A DNA stretch of 64,000 bases from Phlebiopsis flavidoalba (lineage: Eukaryota; Basidiomycota; Agaricomycetes; Polyporales; Phanerochaetaceae). Location of the stretch: NCBI GenBank assembly GCA_035772785.1, contig JAOCPU010000063.1:119268-183267 (forward strand), in the 5' to 3' direction. The number at the start of each line of letters is the position of its first letter. The stretch's first letter is position 1. Of this stretch, positions 49,508 through 60,239 are shown in pieces. Made by a program: the position numbers and the translations under genes. The notes below the pieces were generated by a model, which made no database searches, was not told where the DNA came from, and was given only the letters and a program-made list of their open reading frames with translations.

Positions 49508-49937
49508 AGGCGTGGGCCGCGGATGCTCGGGGAGAGTCAAGCAGAGGAGCCCGAAAGAGGAATCGCTGTCTGGACGCAGATAAGCGGAGATGGGCGGTAA
49601 ATTTCTATCTGTGGGAGAGACGATGAGTTTTGTACACATTTGCATAATGACAAAGTTCCTGACCCGGCTGCGAGAGACTTAGGCTTGGAACTGGTCCAAA
49701 TCTTGGGTGTCGCAGTCAAGCGCGACAGGGCACGGTGACGGGGAAAGGGAGGCGCCCAGATCTGGGCGCTACTATTGGCGCGGGAGATTGTCCCGTTCAA
49801 CGCGCGTTCGCAATGTTCCAAGCGCGCGTCGGGAGTTCTGTCCTATCGTCCTTCTGTCCAGCGAGTGGCTCTCCGATACCCCTACTCCCCTTTACACAGC
49901 GCAGCCACGGATACTTGAGGACGCTGCGACCGTCGAA

Positions 49938-52900
49938 ATGGTCGTTGACCCCGGACACCGTTTTTGCTCTCAGGAGTGCCGTGAAAGACTGCTCGGAAAG
50001 AGGCCTGACGTTCGCGTATCGAAATGGTGAGGATTTTTTCCGTCGTCGCGTCATGCTCATATATATCTGCGCATAGGGCATCAGAACTACTGCTCTCGAT
50101 ACCCTTATTCATCACAAGCGCGATGTCATGACCCCCGGCACTCGCTACGACTGTGCATGTGAATTCTGCCCCTTCTCAGTCAACAACAACTTCAGTCACA
50201 CCCGCGCCAATGTCAAGGACGCGTGCGTGCAACTTTACGATATGCCGCTTCGTCTTCTAGTGTCTCTATCCCTGCCAAGCATCCGTCTCTGGCTCCGACA
50301 CTGAAATCTCAGCCTCCGGAGGAGCTTGCGTTTAGAAGCCCTAATTGCGAAGCCCTGGAGCGAGGAGGACCACATTGCGATACGACATTGTGCGACTATA
50401 TATGCGTGTTTGAGTTGATGCAAAGGAGATAACACGTAGACGCGTCCACTGGCTCAAGGATTGCAAGAGCTCCAAAGCTCTCTTCTTGAGCGTATTGTAT
50501 GAGCCACATACATGGTGATGTGACCACCTGTACCCCCCGTCCTCATTCAACCTTTCATGACATGTAGGTTCAAGGCCCCACGAGAAAAGGCACTGCGCGA
50601 ATGGTTCAAGCTCAATAGTGCGTTGACTGCTCTTCCTCTCCGCCCTATCTCTCACCAAAAGTCGCCGTACACAGATACCAAACAAGCCCCCAGTCTATCA
50701 TGCCAGTCAATGCGTTTCACCACTCGCGCTATTGCAGGTCGTCCACTCCAACTGTACCTGACCCCCTTCCGTTGTCTTCCTGTGAGTATAACCCGAACTA
50801 CGGTTATTCCAATGTACTTTGACGCGATTTGTACAAAGCTCTATTTTTGAGGATTTGGGAAGACGTGAAGTAGGCTATCGAGAGCTGTAGACGTTGTCGA
50901 TCGCAGCATACCCATGGAATTGGTCAGCATGGACGATTGTTGGAGAGTGCATCGCCCGATGGGAAGTAGGTATGTCTTCGTTGTATGCGAGTCAAGGCTC
51001 CCAAATCAATACTGGTATCGACCGGGGGCAGTTGTCCTTCTTTAATACCTCTACTACCCTTACCCCCCACACCCACCCTCTTGTCCACCTGTTCCAGATC
51101 AAACTGTACTTGAACAACCTTAACAATCGCTTCGACAACGAGCTGGCGACTATGCGACCGGTTACTAATTAGTGAAGACTGCTTCCGCGCCAGAGCCTGT
51201 GGATAATGTCGCTTCGTGCCTGCGTCCCTTATATCACCTCCACGGCAAGTAAACATGAACCGAAGCCTGATCAGTTGCCTTTGCTACACAAATTTTACAC
51301 CCCTGCTAGACTTTCGACAGCGCTGAGGTGAGGGCAGTGCGTTCAAGAAGATCTTCGCTATAGATAGCATCCATTCCGTGAATAGACGACCATCGATGTC
51401 TACACCTCCAATACATTCTCTCTGTGACAGAGAATCGTCTTGATCTTTCTAAACTTGCTGCTACATATTTGACTTCCTCGCGTTAGACAAAGATCGTACC
51501 AGAGTTTGATTGCCCGTATGTTGGTGAGATTTGTCGCTCGTCATGTCTCCCACAACGACAGCTGAGGATCGTATGATTGGGTAGCGGAATTACTACTCCC
51601 TCCGCGCAGAGCATTGAGAAAGCAGGTCAAGCTTATTTCAGGCGCGCTACCCAACTGGATCGCACGTATCTCTCAGCCTGGACGTTTGATCACAGTATGA
51701 TGGTGTTCACGAACACGGGTGGATAAATGAAATAAACTCGCTCAGTGGCATGCTGCGATACGATGAAGCGTACCGGAAAGGCTGTCGTATGTGCCTGTGT
51801 CCAGAGCTGTCTGACAGTGCGAGTGATCGCGCTCCGGTCATCATAGACGTGAATCGGAAAGACTATCGGGCGTAGGGTAGCGGTCTGGGGCAGGCATACG
51901 AACAGGGCTCCTGACGATGCATCAGTACGCGCTCTGTGACTGTTACTATGTATCAGACAGATAACCACGAAATGCGCACCTCTCTTTCGGTGCGTCCTTC
52001 CCTGGTGTTTGGCGTCCGGAGATTGCTTGCTGGAACAGAGCGACTTCCCTTCCTTCCCTGGCTGATGTTTTCCGCGGTATCCGCGAGCGGACATTAGGCC
52101 GTACCGATGGTCCGTCAATCTGGCAGGCGCAAGGAATGTGTTACGAAGAGATGGCACGGTGCGTTCTTGCCATCTGTTTTTCTTATCAGCGTTGTCTCTT
52201 ATCGTTTGCATCGGGAGGCAGGCTCGGGTCACGTTAGATCCCATGGCAGGGGAGTGACGACGTGAAGCCGTTCTCGACCGACTCTCATGACATCCGTCCC
52301 CGAGCTCACCGCGTGTTCTCAGCTTCAATGTCCCAGCGATTTCCACGCGAAGCTCCATCCGAATGCCTGAGCCGCACGTGCACTCATCGGGGCCGATCCC
52401 CTGGAAACGACGCATCCATCTGCGCCTCGCAAAGCTCTACTACGATGTGTTGGCGAGCAGAAGGAAGCAGCAAGCTACACCAACACATCGTGGAGCTCTG
52501 ACTTGACAAACGCGAGTGCGTGATTCTCGCTGTAGTGTGCCTTGGACCCTGCCACTCAATTCCCACCCAGACAAGTCCCGTTTATCGAGTACGCCCGCTC
52601 TGCTGTGTGCATCGTTGCGCGTGTACGCACCTGCTACCAGGGCGGGGATCGACCTGGAGCTGGCAAAGAGATACGCAAGATAAGGTCCGCTACAAGCAAC
52701 GCGGAGGCATGTCAGGGAAGCCGACGGACCTGCTGAAGAAGATCAAGCACGCCCTTGCCCTGAAGCAGGCCGACTCGAAGACCGCTGCCCGAGCCAGTGG
52801 AACACCGGCGCTGCTGGACGCGTGCGTCGGCATAATTTCAAAGAAGCTGGCTATCCCGAGGTGTGAGCATGTCAAGGGTCATGATGGATATTTTTTAGGT

Positions 52901-53011
52901 ACCTTGGATCCCTGTGTCCTGAGTCACGGCTTGCAAGCTACGAGTGCTTTAGTCACTTTGTTCAGGGACGATTGTGTTAGCAATTTTGTCTGTGTTACGA
53001 AAGTGTTTTAA
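49938..53011 (+). CDS. CDC23: Anaphase-promoting complex subunit CDC23/APC8
   Basis: Cdc23/Apc8 is a TPR scaffold subunit of the APC/C ubiquitin ligase. The ATG at 49938 reads MVVDPGHRF, then after a T-run frameshift ALRSAVKDCSERGLTFA, the typical N-terminal helix, and ASELLLSIP. Later pieces are VHWLKDCKSSKALFLSV (50440-50500), EKALREWFKLN (50586), YPWNWSAWTIVGECI (50912), HPLVHLFQIKLYLNNLNN (51070), ILYVTENRLDLSKL-like (51420), [41 protein letters not shown] (51570-51710), RYDEAYRKA, VNRKDYRAWYGLGQAYE, RPYDVRLWQAQGMCYEEMAR (52090-52160) and LHLRLAKLYYDVL. The end (LELAKRYA, ATSNAEA, TDLLKKIK) matches the family tail. The stop at 53011 is from the open frame and could be earlier. Frames change in almost every exon. 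Confidence 0.85.
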
Positions 53012-53203
53012 TCTTGCACGTCCCTTTAGCAGGTCCCTGTACTACTACCGTATGTATCGCGAATAAATAAACAGTAGACACCCTACGTGTGCGTTTGACG
53101 GAAGGCGGGAACTGTTTGTAACGCAAGTGGTTCTGGCCTGCCCTAAACTCACACGGTCACGGGCCTGCCCCCGGCCAAACTCGAGCAAAAACAAGCGACT
53201 GCC
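53012..53203. other. Short intergenic stretch after CDC23
   Basis: About 190 bases with an AATAAATAAAC sequence at about 53062-53073, a good candidate for polyadenylation of CDC23 transcripts. Nothing else was recognised. Confidence 0.4.
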
Positions 53204-54970
53204 ATGTCGGGCCTTGCTCAAAACGTGTCTCCTCGCGGCCTCACCATCTACGCCATTATCGTCTTCAGTTGGGCCGTCAAACTTGCGCTGGAATGCGGGC
53301 GGATATTGCCTCGGTGGACGGAGGCCTGTCGCGGACGGTGCATCGGTCTCTGACCTCCCGCGTCTGCGTCATCGGCGCGCGCAAGCCTATATGTGCTAAA
53401 GTGAAAAGAAGAAACCCCGTGGCTGCGAAGCCGCTTGTTAGTGTCAAATGTCGAGGCCCTTATTCAGGACGTGAGGCGGACGGGGGCCGCAAAAAGGAAG
53501 GAACGCAGGATAGGAGGTGGAAGCTATGGCTCATACGGCCGCAAGGTGCGTCTCCCTCGCTTGATTTAATTAAGCACTTTGAATCAAGCAGCACTCGGCG
53601 TGTACAGAATTGCTGCGAAAGGATTGGCGTGCGTTGGTGTCGACCAGCACAGCGGCCTTGGCAGCCTGACACTGTAAGTCGCCTTTTGTTGATGCAGGAA
53701 GATGTGGTGCGAACGGCTGCTGCCGTAACCACATCTTCGCAGCCATCCGAAAGAGGACTTTGCCTCACCCTTGATGGGAACGGAAAGGCAAACGACGGGC
53801 GACCGGCAGGACCTTTTTACGAGAAGAGATTGCAGGTTCGCTCCACCATCCAGAGTATCCCTTGAGTGCCGCCGCCTCAAGCTATTCTGTAGAAACAAGG
53901 TTCGCCGATCGACTGCTGGAAGCGCAAGACGGCTCTCGAGCGGAAGTTTTCGCGCGCATACGCACGAATTGAGGGCAGAGCAAGTTGGTGTATCCTTTAA
54001 TACTGTATTGATCGTCGTCCTTGATGCTCTGCGTTGTGCATCAGCGCAACGCCCGGACGATCAAGCATATGTTCTGGCGCAGGCAGTGCTAGAAGCCGAA
54101 CGCACAGAGCTTGCATCGTTGAATGCAGAATATCGCAGTGCGCGTGCTGAGCTGGATCGCGTCGAACGGGTCGAGAAGAAGGCCGCTGCTGCTGCCGCGG
54201 GGCGCACCCCGTAGTCTACACCTCCTGCAAGAGCACCCTCGACGCCTGTGGGTTAGCCGTCCTCTCCCGTACTACACCCTAAAACTACCTGCACAAGGGT
54301 ACCTCGCTACACAACCTCCATCAATCCAGCCGCACCCAAGTACAATGCCCGACGACCACATCCATTTTCTCACAAACACCTTCCTCGTACATCGACGCAG
54401 TACAAAAAAAACTACTCGTATCCTTATTCACAAGCATATTCTACTAACCTATATTCGGCCTACACGCCCCACTACAGCATCAGGCTCGTCTACACCACGA
54501 AAGGCAGGGCCGGTGTCTCGCACACCCACGAACGTGCCTGTCTTGCAACTAGCACCACCTTCTGTACAAGTCCCGACTTCCTCGTCGCGCCCTCCTGCTG
54601 CACCTTTCTCCTACAGCGACTTTCTGCCGCTGCTGCTTCTCCTGTTCAGCCAGCGGGATCTACGACTCCCATCAGTGGAACGCCTTCACACCCTTCCCCC
54701 AGTGTTGCTCCGATACCCGTAAACATGCCTGTATCTTCGCTCATGTCGCTTTTCGGCGCTCGGGATCGTCCCCTGTGCCTGCAGCAAACGCGCCGCCGGC
54801 GGGTGAGCCTCAGCCTGGGTGCGTGCTGAGAGGCACTACTCGCAAAACGGGACGCTACCGGTGCTCAACCTAGAGCTCAATGTATCTGCGCTTGGGCAGC
54901 CCTAGCGCAGACGAGCGGCACTGGCCGTGCTTCTGAGCGCGTTGAACGCGACAAAACCGCAACGGCGTCG
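53204..54970 (+). CDS. Hypothetical protein with coiled coil and Ser/Pro-rich region
   Basis: Coding-like blocks on the plus strand are RKERRIGGGSYGSYGRK (about 53500) and YVLAQAVLEAERTELASLNAEYRSARAELDRVE (54067-54170), a clear coiled coil followed by an Ala run. A Tyr/Ser/Pro-rich stretch follows (YSQAYSTNLYSAYTPHYS, 54423-54480). Then comes Pro-rich PAGSTTPISGTPSHPSPSVAPIPV (54650-54720), and a C-terminal block VPAANAPPAGEPQPGCVLRGTTR with LNLELNVSALGQP (54775-54905) and LAVLLSALNA (54925). The ordered mix of coiled coil, disordered linker and short hydrophobic C-terminal block suggests a scaffold or regulatory protein. No named family comes to mind. The start at MSGLAQNVSPRG (53204) is tentative, and several frame changes occur. 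Confidence 0.4.
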
Positions 54971-55913
54971 CGCCAGGTCCGTCGTCTACCTCCGAGGCCG
55001 TCGGAGCAATGACGGGATGAACGGTGCAGCACCTCAGCTCGCAGACGGCCGCGAGAGACGGCGATTCTGCGTCTGGAGCAGGGTTAGAGTTTACGGTCGT
55101 TGTTGTATGCGTCGTGGGATGGCACGGAGGAATGGATTCATATGTTTCATGTGCACCTGGTGGCCGCTGTTCGAGTGCCGTTGTGGTGAGGGATGTTCTC
55201 AGGAGTAGCGAGAGAGTCTATCAGGCGTAAACTCACGCGTGCCATGTCCCCAGTGCGTCTGCCGCAGCGGCGGGACTTTGCACCCCACAGATGACGATGC
55301 AGGCCAAAGTGGTCGGTTTCGCTCAACGTCCTCCGCCCGGAAAAGGCAACCACCGCGGCAGGAATGGTGGCGTTTTCCCCCAGGCGCCCCCGTGCCACCC
55401 CTTCCCGATGTGTGCTGGTGCTGCTCGCTGTCACCTCCGCCATCGACGAGCAGCGGCCTAGAATATTGCTCTCAAAGCCATATTAGTTGGCCTTATGCGC
55501 TACTCGAGCCCAGACGAATACGCGTCGTCGCCGTTGTCGGCCACAGCGTTGCAGAGCAGGCCGCGCGACGCCGCCCGCCCGCTTTTTTTTGCGCGCCATC
55601 ATGACTGATATCGGACTTTCGGCAGGGGCTGATATGACGCCAGAGGAACGCTTCGCCCAACAGCCGGGCCCAAGAAACAGGGTGGAGTACGCTGCACCGA
55701 CACGCCCATGCCTGCCTCCACGCCAAATCTACGCTCGCCCTATATAACCAGGCACCCACGACCCCGCCCTGCCACGGCTGGTCACAGCATCGCATCCCAC
55801 ACCAGCCCTGCACAGTGAGTCCTGCGTTGTCCTTGCACGCCACACCGCGAGCTCACCATCATTCGTTTTGTGCTTTGCAGTTGTCTCGCCACCCACGTAC
55901 GTTTTTGGCTGCT
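54971..55913. other. Intergenic region, GC-rich
   Basis: About 940 bases. Open frames are Arg/Ala/Pro-rich and match nothing. The segment 55600-55910 is C-rich with possible splice signals and is likely promoter or 5' leader of the next gene. A plus-strand frame MTDIGLSAGADMTPEERFA (55602) is protein-like but short. Confidence 0.35.
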
Positions 55914-57060
55914 ATGGATTCCCGAGAGCATATTCGCACGGGGCTTCCGAATGAGCTCTTTATTATCAGTTATTTTGAACACGCGGCTGCCGATGCAGAC
56001 ACCACGACCAGGCCGCCACTCTCACTCTTGTCGCATACCTGGGTGCGCCCCGCCTCGCCGAACCCTTCCTCTACCAAGACCGCGTGCTCTCCTCCGGCGC
56101 GCGAGCGTGCACGCGTTCTACTCGACTGCCCTCTCCGCACAAACCCGCCACGTTCGGCAACGCGCAACGTGAAGCACCTCGGGTATCTTTGCCCCCGGGG
56201 ATAGCCGTCGACCCCATCGACCGCGTGCTGGGCGCATGCGACGAACGTCGACCAGCCCTGCCGGTGCGTGACGCTCTCGCTGCCGGGCTAACAAAGGCCA
56301 GCGCACGGTTTGCCGGACCGTGGCAGAGCATGGCGCGCCCGACCCCGGGCAGGTCAGCCCTCCTCAGGGCTCTCCTGCCGGCGGACGGTCCTGGGACAGC
56401 GGCCGTCGGTCGGCCCGTCCCGCCGTGCGCCGCCTGCGCGTTGCAACCCGTCGTGCCGCGCCTGCAGCCGCCTGCCGTGTCCTCAGGGCGGAGCCCCTCC
56501 ACCGTTAACCACGCAAAGGAGGGAAGGTGAAAAATGAGTAAGTTTCTGCGAGGAGGGGTCGTAAATGGGCCTGGGCCGATGGTGTGCACACCCTCCGGCG
56601 ACGCACCTGCGTACCCTCCCCAGGCGTCTCACTGCACGGCTCGCGCTCGTGTTCAAGCCCTCTGTCCCCCATAGCGCGCCGGCCCCGCCAGACTCATGGT
56701 GCGGCTCTCGTCGCCGGAAGCCTCGCACAGCGAGACACCGAGGGCCTCGTTCGCGCCTCCGCGGCGGTGCGATGCGCGCCGCGCGAAGCTCGCGTGTTGG
56801 TCGTGCTCGTTGCAGTTGCTTACGGGGGCTTACCCCCGCCGCGGCGCATGGCGGGCGGCGGCTCATGCAAGGGCGTCTTTCGAATGCTGCTGCGCTGCAG
56901 CGCGGGCGTGCGACGGCGTTTGCGGAAGTGGCGCGGATGTGCAGCACACCCGTTCTGAGTGCCTCGTGGTGTCATTGGGAGGGACGCTGTGCGCGGGCGT
57001 GGACGAGGTGGTGTGTGGGATGGAGGCGTAGGAGCGGTTGTACGCAGATGTCGTTTAGGT
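55914..57060 (+). CDS. F-box-like protein, basidiomycete type
   Basis: The start MDSREHIRTGLPNELFII (55914) has the LPxEL opening of an F-box. HAAADADTTT then leads, in shifted frames, to LVAYLGAPRLAEPFLYQDRVL and ARACTRFYSTALSAQTRHVRQ, then VKHLGIFAP. This order (F-box, a LARRLVLPxLY-like part, then an RHVRxLW-like strand) is common in basidiomycete F-box-like proteins. Downstream sequence to about 57060 is Arg/Ala-rich but contains EARVLVVLVAVAYGG (56786-56830), which fits the C-terminal strand region of that class. GC content rises sharply here compared with the rest of the window. The 3' end is uncertain. Confidence 0.45.
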
Positions 57061-59386
57061 CTTGCCAGCAGCAATCAAGGAAAGACAAGTCTTGAAATCA
57101 CGCGTTCTGAGCGAGAAAGAATACCGACCCCATGCATTGTCCATGGTACCCCCCTACGATGGCCACCCCTCTGTATCGGCGTCGTCATGTTACCTTTACG
57201 CCGCTTGTTTTCTAGTTGCCTATCCCCCTTTGTATTATCACTGCTCAGTTAAGCTAAAATTTGTGTATTTTATTGTTTGCTATCACCCGTTGCAGCACAA
57301 CCACGCCCCCGCACTCGGGGCCCGTAGTCCGGGTGAGATCTGCGAAAAACACTTCCCCACGTCCGGAATCCTGCGAGCCAGGGCTGGCCCACAACGTACT
57401 TTCTCTTCTAAAGAGGCGACAATAACAAACGCGCTAAAACGTTCATCAGCGAAGCACGCACGGGCGCGGATGGGTGCTTGGTGATTGGGTGGCCGTGCAC
57501 AGACGACCGCCCACACAACCGTCTGGTGCTAAACCGTAGGTTTGCTTTGCTCGCCGCTGAGGGGGAAGACCGGGGGGGGCGAAACGCCAACGAGGTGCGC
57601 TTCGACCTTGTCCGCCCCGATCTTGCCGGTGCCCCGGGCTAAATTTTAACCTTCTGCTTGCCCAGCAGACACACCGATTTGTCGTCGCGGTCCCGTCACG
57701 CGCGGTCCGAGGGCACGGGCGGCGGTGGGGGGTGGGCTCGGGGTCTCGCGCGTCGTTGGCAGGACGCAGATTAGCTCCCGCGCTCCTGCTGCCGTCGGCT
57801 AACTCTCCTCGCAACCCGCGTGAAAACATGGCTCTCGACAGCCGTGCGCACTGCCGCCCCGCCATGCGAGGCGGCCAACCAAGGGTCCGGCCCCCGGTGC
57901 GGTCTGCAGGTGGCTGCAGGCCAGTCGCAGGGCGATCCGGGTCGACCGGCGCCAGGGGGCCTGCCAATGCGAGCGCCCTATCACCTTATGCGAGGGGGGT
58001 AACGACCCCACGTGACTTAGGACTCTCGAGCACATCACCAGACAGCTTATCCCTTTTTTGCTTCAAGCAGCTGCTACATGTAAGACTCTCGCTGTAAAGA
58101 TCGAAAGTGCAAACAAAAACATAATATCATTGAAAAGTATGAAGCGGTACAATGGGGGCCCGCAAGTAACGGTAGCCCTCAGCATGGTGTCTAAGACCAT
58201 AGTAGGCGCGCCCGCTTGAGGTCCGCAATGTTCATGTCCCTAGCTAGCTGTGGGTGTAAGACATTAATTTGGTGGTATTTGAGATGAAGTCCTACTGAAC
58301 GAGAGCTAGCACAGCACTGTATAACGGAGGGCAAAGGGACTGTTCATGCTACATAAACGATAGGGTGCTCGCGGACGCACACGACGGGCGCTTCACACAA
58401 GGTGATAATGCGCGCATCGCAGCTGGTGCTGGCCCCCTCGGACGGCGCTGTGGCGCTCTTATGCTGTGTGAGAGCCAGTTGTGGGCCGGGTGCTGGTGGC
58501 GCCGTGTGTGTGCGCGCGTCAGCAGGTCGGTCGGTAGTCATAATCCACGACATCGGCATATGTGCAGGGTCCGGGCGTGCATAGTCAAACCTGCTGATGA
58601 TGTCACAAGCAATGTTTATTCGGGCGCTGTTGCTTGGCACTGACCGTGGGAACTTAGGGGATTAAGAAATGCTGACCCTGCTACTGGTGAGGCTCCCCGG
58701 GCCCGTCAGCCCGCATTACTTTGCCTTACGCAAGAGGCGCGCGGCGCGCTCCCTGAGCACAAGCAGCAGGCAACTCCCACAGATGTGCAGAAGGCGCGTT
58801 TCTATGAATAAAAAGCCCTTTGCAGTCCGGCCCACGGACTCACCGCCATCGTCGCATGACTAGCTCGTGCGACTCGCCCTCCAGCACCACATCCCCCGGC
58901 GACTCGGACACCCCCGAGCGCACCCCCACCGCTCGCGCCTCGCCTGCAACACCGTACGCGGCGCACTACGCCGCCGGGAGATTCACCCAAACAGCGCCGC
59001 TCGCTGCAGAAGAACCGTGCGCCCAACTTGGCGCTTAGCGCGGACACGCTACGCGTTTGGGCACAGAAGAACGCTAGGGACCGACCGCGCAGCGGGGAGC
59101 GATGGCGGACGCACTTCTGCCGTGAGAAGCCAGGACGAGGCGATTTGCGCAGGCGCGCGACTGAGAGACGGTGGGTAGGAATCGGTGTCGGGCTCCCTTG
59201 TGTATGCGTGGCGTGCTGCTGCCAGTTTCCGTCCCGTCCAGCCGGATATCCTTCTGCCTTCTCTGCCCCGCCTCAGGGCTGGTGCCCATCCCATGACAGC
59301 CCTCGGGCTCAGCCTGCGTTCTCTTGGCATGCATTGTATCAGCGCGCCGGAAATGCTGACCTTTTTCTTTCTCATTGCATTCGCAG
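57061..59386. other. About 2.3 kb without a firm gene call
   Basis: The first part (57100-58350) shows no family-like translation. A GT/GC-alternating tract lies at about 58495-58515. Near 58858-59035 a plus-strand frame reads SPSSTTSPGDSDTPERTPTA, a Ser/Thr/Pro-rich segment that might be an upstream exon of the HHE gene, since the ATG-containing exon at 59387 begins right after an intron-like CAG. Confidence 0.35.
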
Positions 59387-60239
59387 ATGGCAGACATGAT
59401 GTCCCGATTCCACGAGTATTTCAAACAAGAATGTGCGTCGCCTTCGTCCGGTCGATGGTTGGGGGGGTAGTGCGCTAATATAGCTTCCTTGCTTACCAGT
59501 CAAACGTCGTTTATGAGGTGGGCCAAACGTCTTCTGTTTTCGGGTTTCAGAGCAATAAACGGATGCTGTCTCCAGCTTGCGGATGGTTCTTTTAGCGACC
59601 GGGGCATGAATCTTCGCATGTACCTCTGCTCTCGCCGGCGAACTTCAGAAAGCGTATGTGCCTCAGCGCTAGCCTCCGCCTGCATTGCTGACGTCGCAAC
59701 CTTTTTTCTTTGTCTACGCGCCCGTGCAGACTGACGGACGCACCATACGATCGTAGAGGGAGGAGCGCCACATATTTCCGTAACCTCGCGCGGCGCATGC
59801 CCTCGTTCAAGGAGGACGAGCAGCATATCAAATCGCACCACGGCATACACGAAGTTGTGACGGAAAGCATGATTGGCTTTCAGGCTATTAGGATTCACCC
59901 GTGCTTCAGGTCTCGACAAGCTCGGATTTGCTCAGGGACAAGTGGCGCGACGAGCCGTCAAGCTACTCTATCCGCAGGAGATGATAGGACTGCCTCGACA
60001 GCTGGCGCGAGGTGCTCTCCTTCGACATCTCGACGAGGAGGTGCGCACGCCGTTGCCTTACCCCACTACAGCAGCTGATAATGTAATTGCGCCGCGCAGG
60101 TGCGCGATCTCGGAGGGGAAAACATGCGCAAGTATTGGCTCCTCTGGAGGAGTTTGAGCGTCTCACGAGCATTTTCTCAAAAATGACCTCCCGTGACGTG
60201 CCCCGGATGTGTCAGCTGTGGTTTTGCATCGAAAGGTAG
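59387..60239 (+). CDS. Haemerythrin-like HHE cation-binding domain protein
   Basis: HHE domains bind a di-iron or other metal centre through His and Glu side chains in a four-helix bundle. Exons give MADMMSRFHEYFKQEF (59387-59432), a tiny exon NVVYE (59500-59517), LADGSFSDRGMNLRMYL (59576-59628), HHTIVE and ERHIFP (about 59740-59780), NLARRMPSFKEDEQHIKSHHGIHE (59779-59852), GLDKLG with PQEMIDCLDSWREVLFRHLDEEV (59917-60040), and DLGGENMRKYW with LEEFERL (60105-60165). Metal ligands are visible as H-HxxE, HxxxH and HLDEE. The stop at 60239 may instead be an intron donor (GGTAGGTG). The true start may be upstream, as CAG directly precedes the ATG. Role in fungi is unknown; oxygen or iron sensing and storage are possibilities. 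Confidence 0.85.

Noticed and set aside
58490..58520. GT/GC alternating tract as a functional microsatellite
   Set aside because: It is short, imperfect and in GC-rich DNA; nothing links it to a gene.
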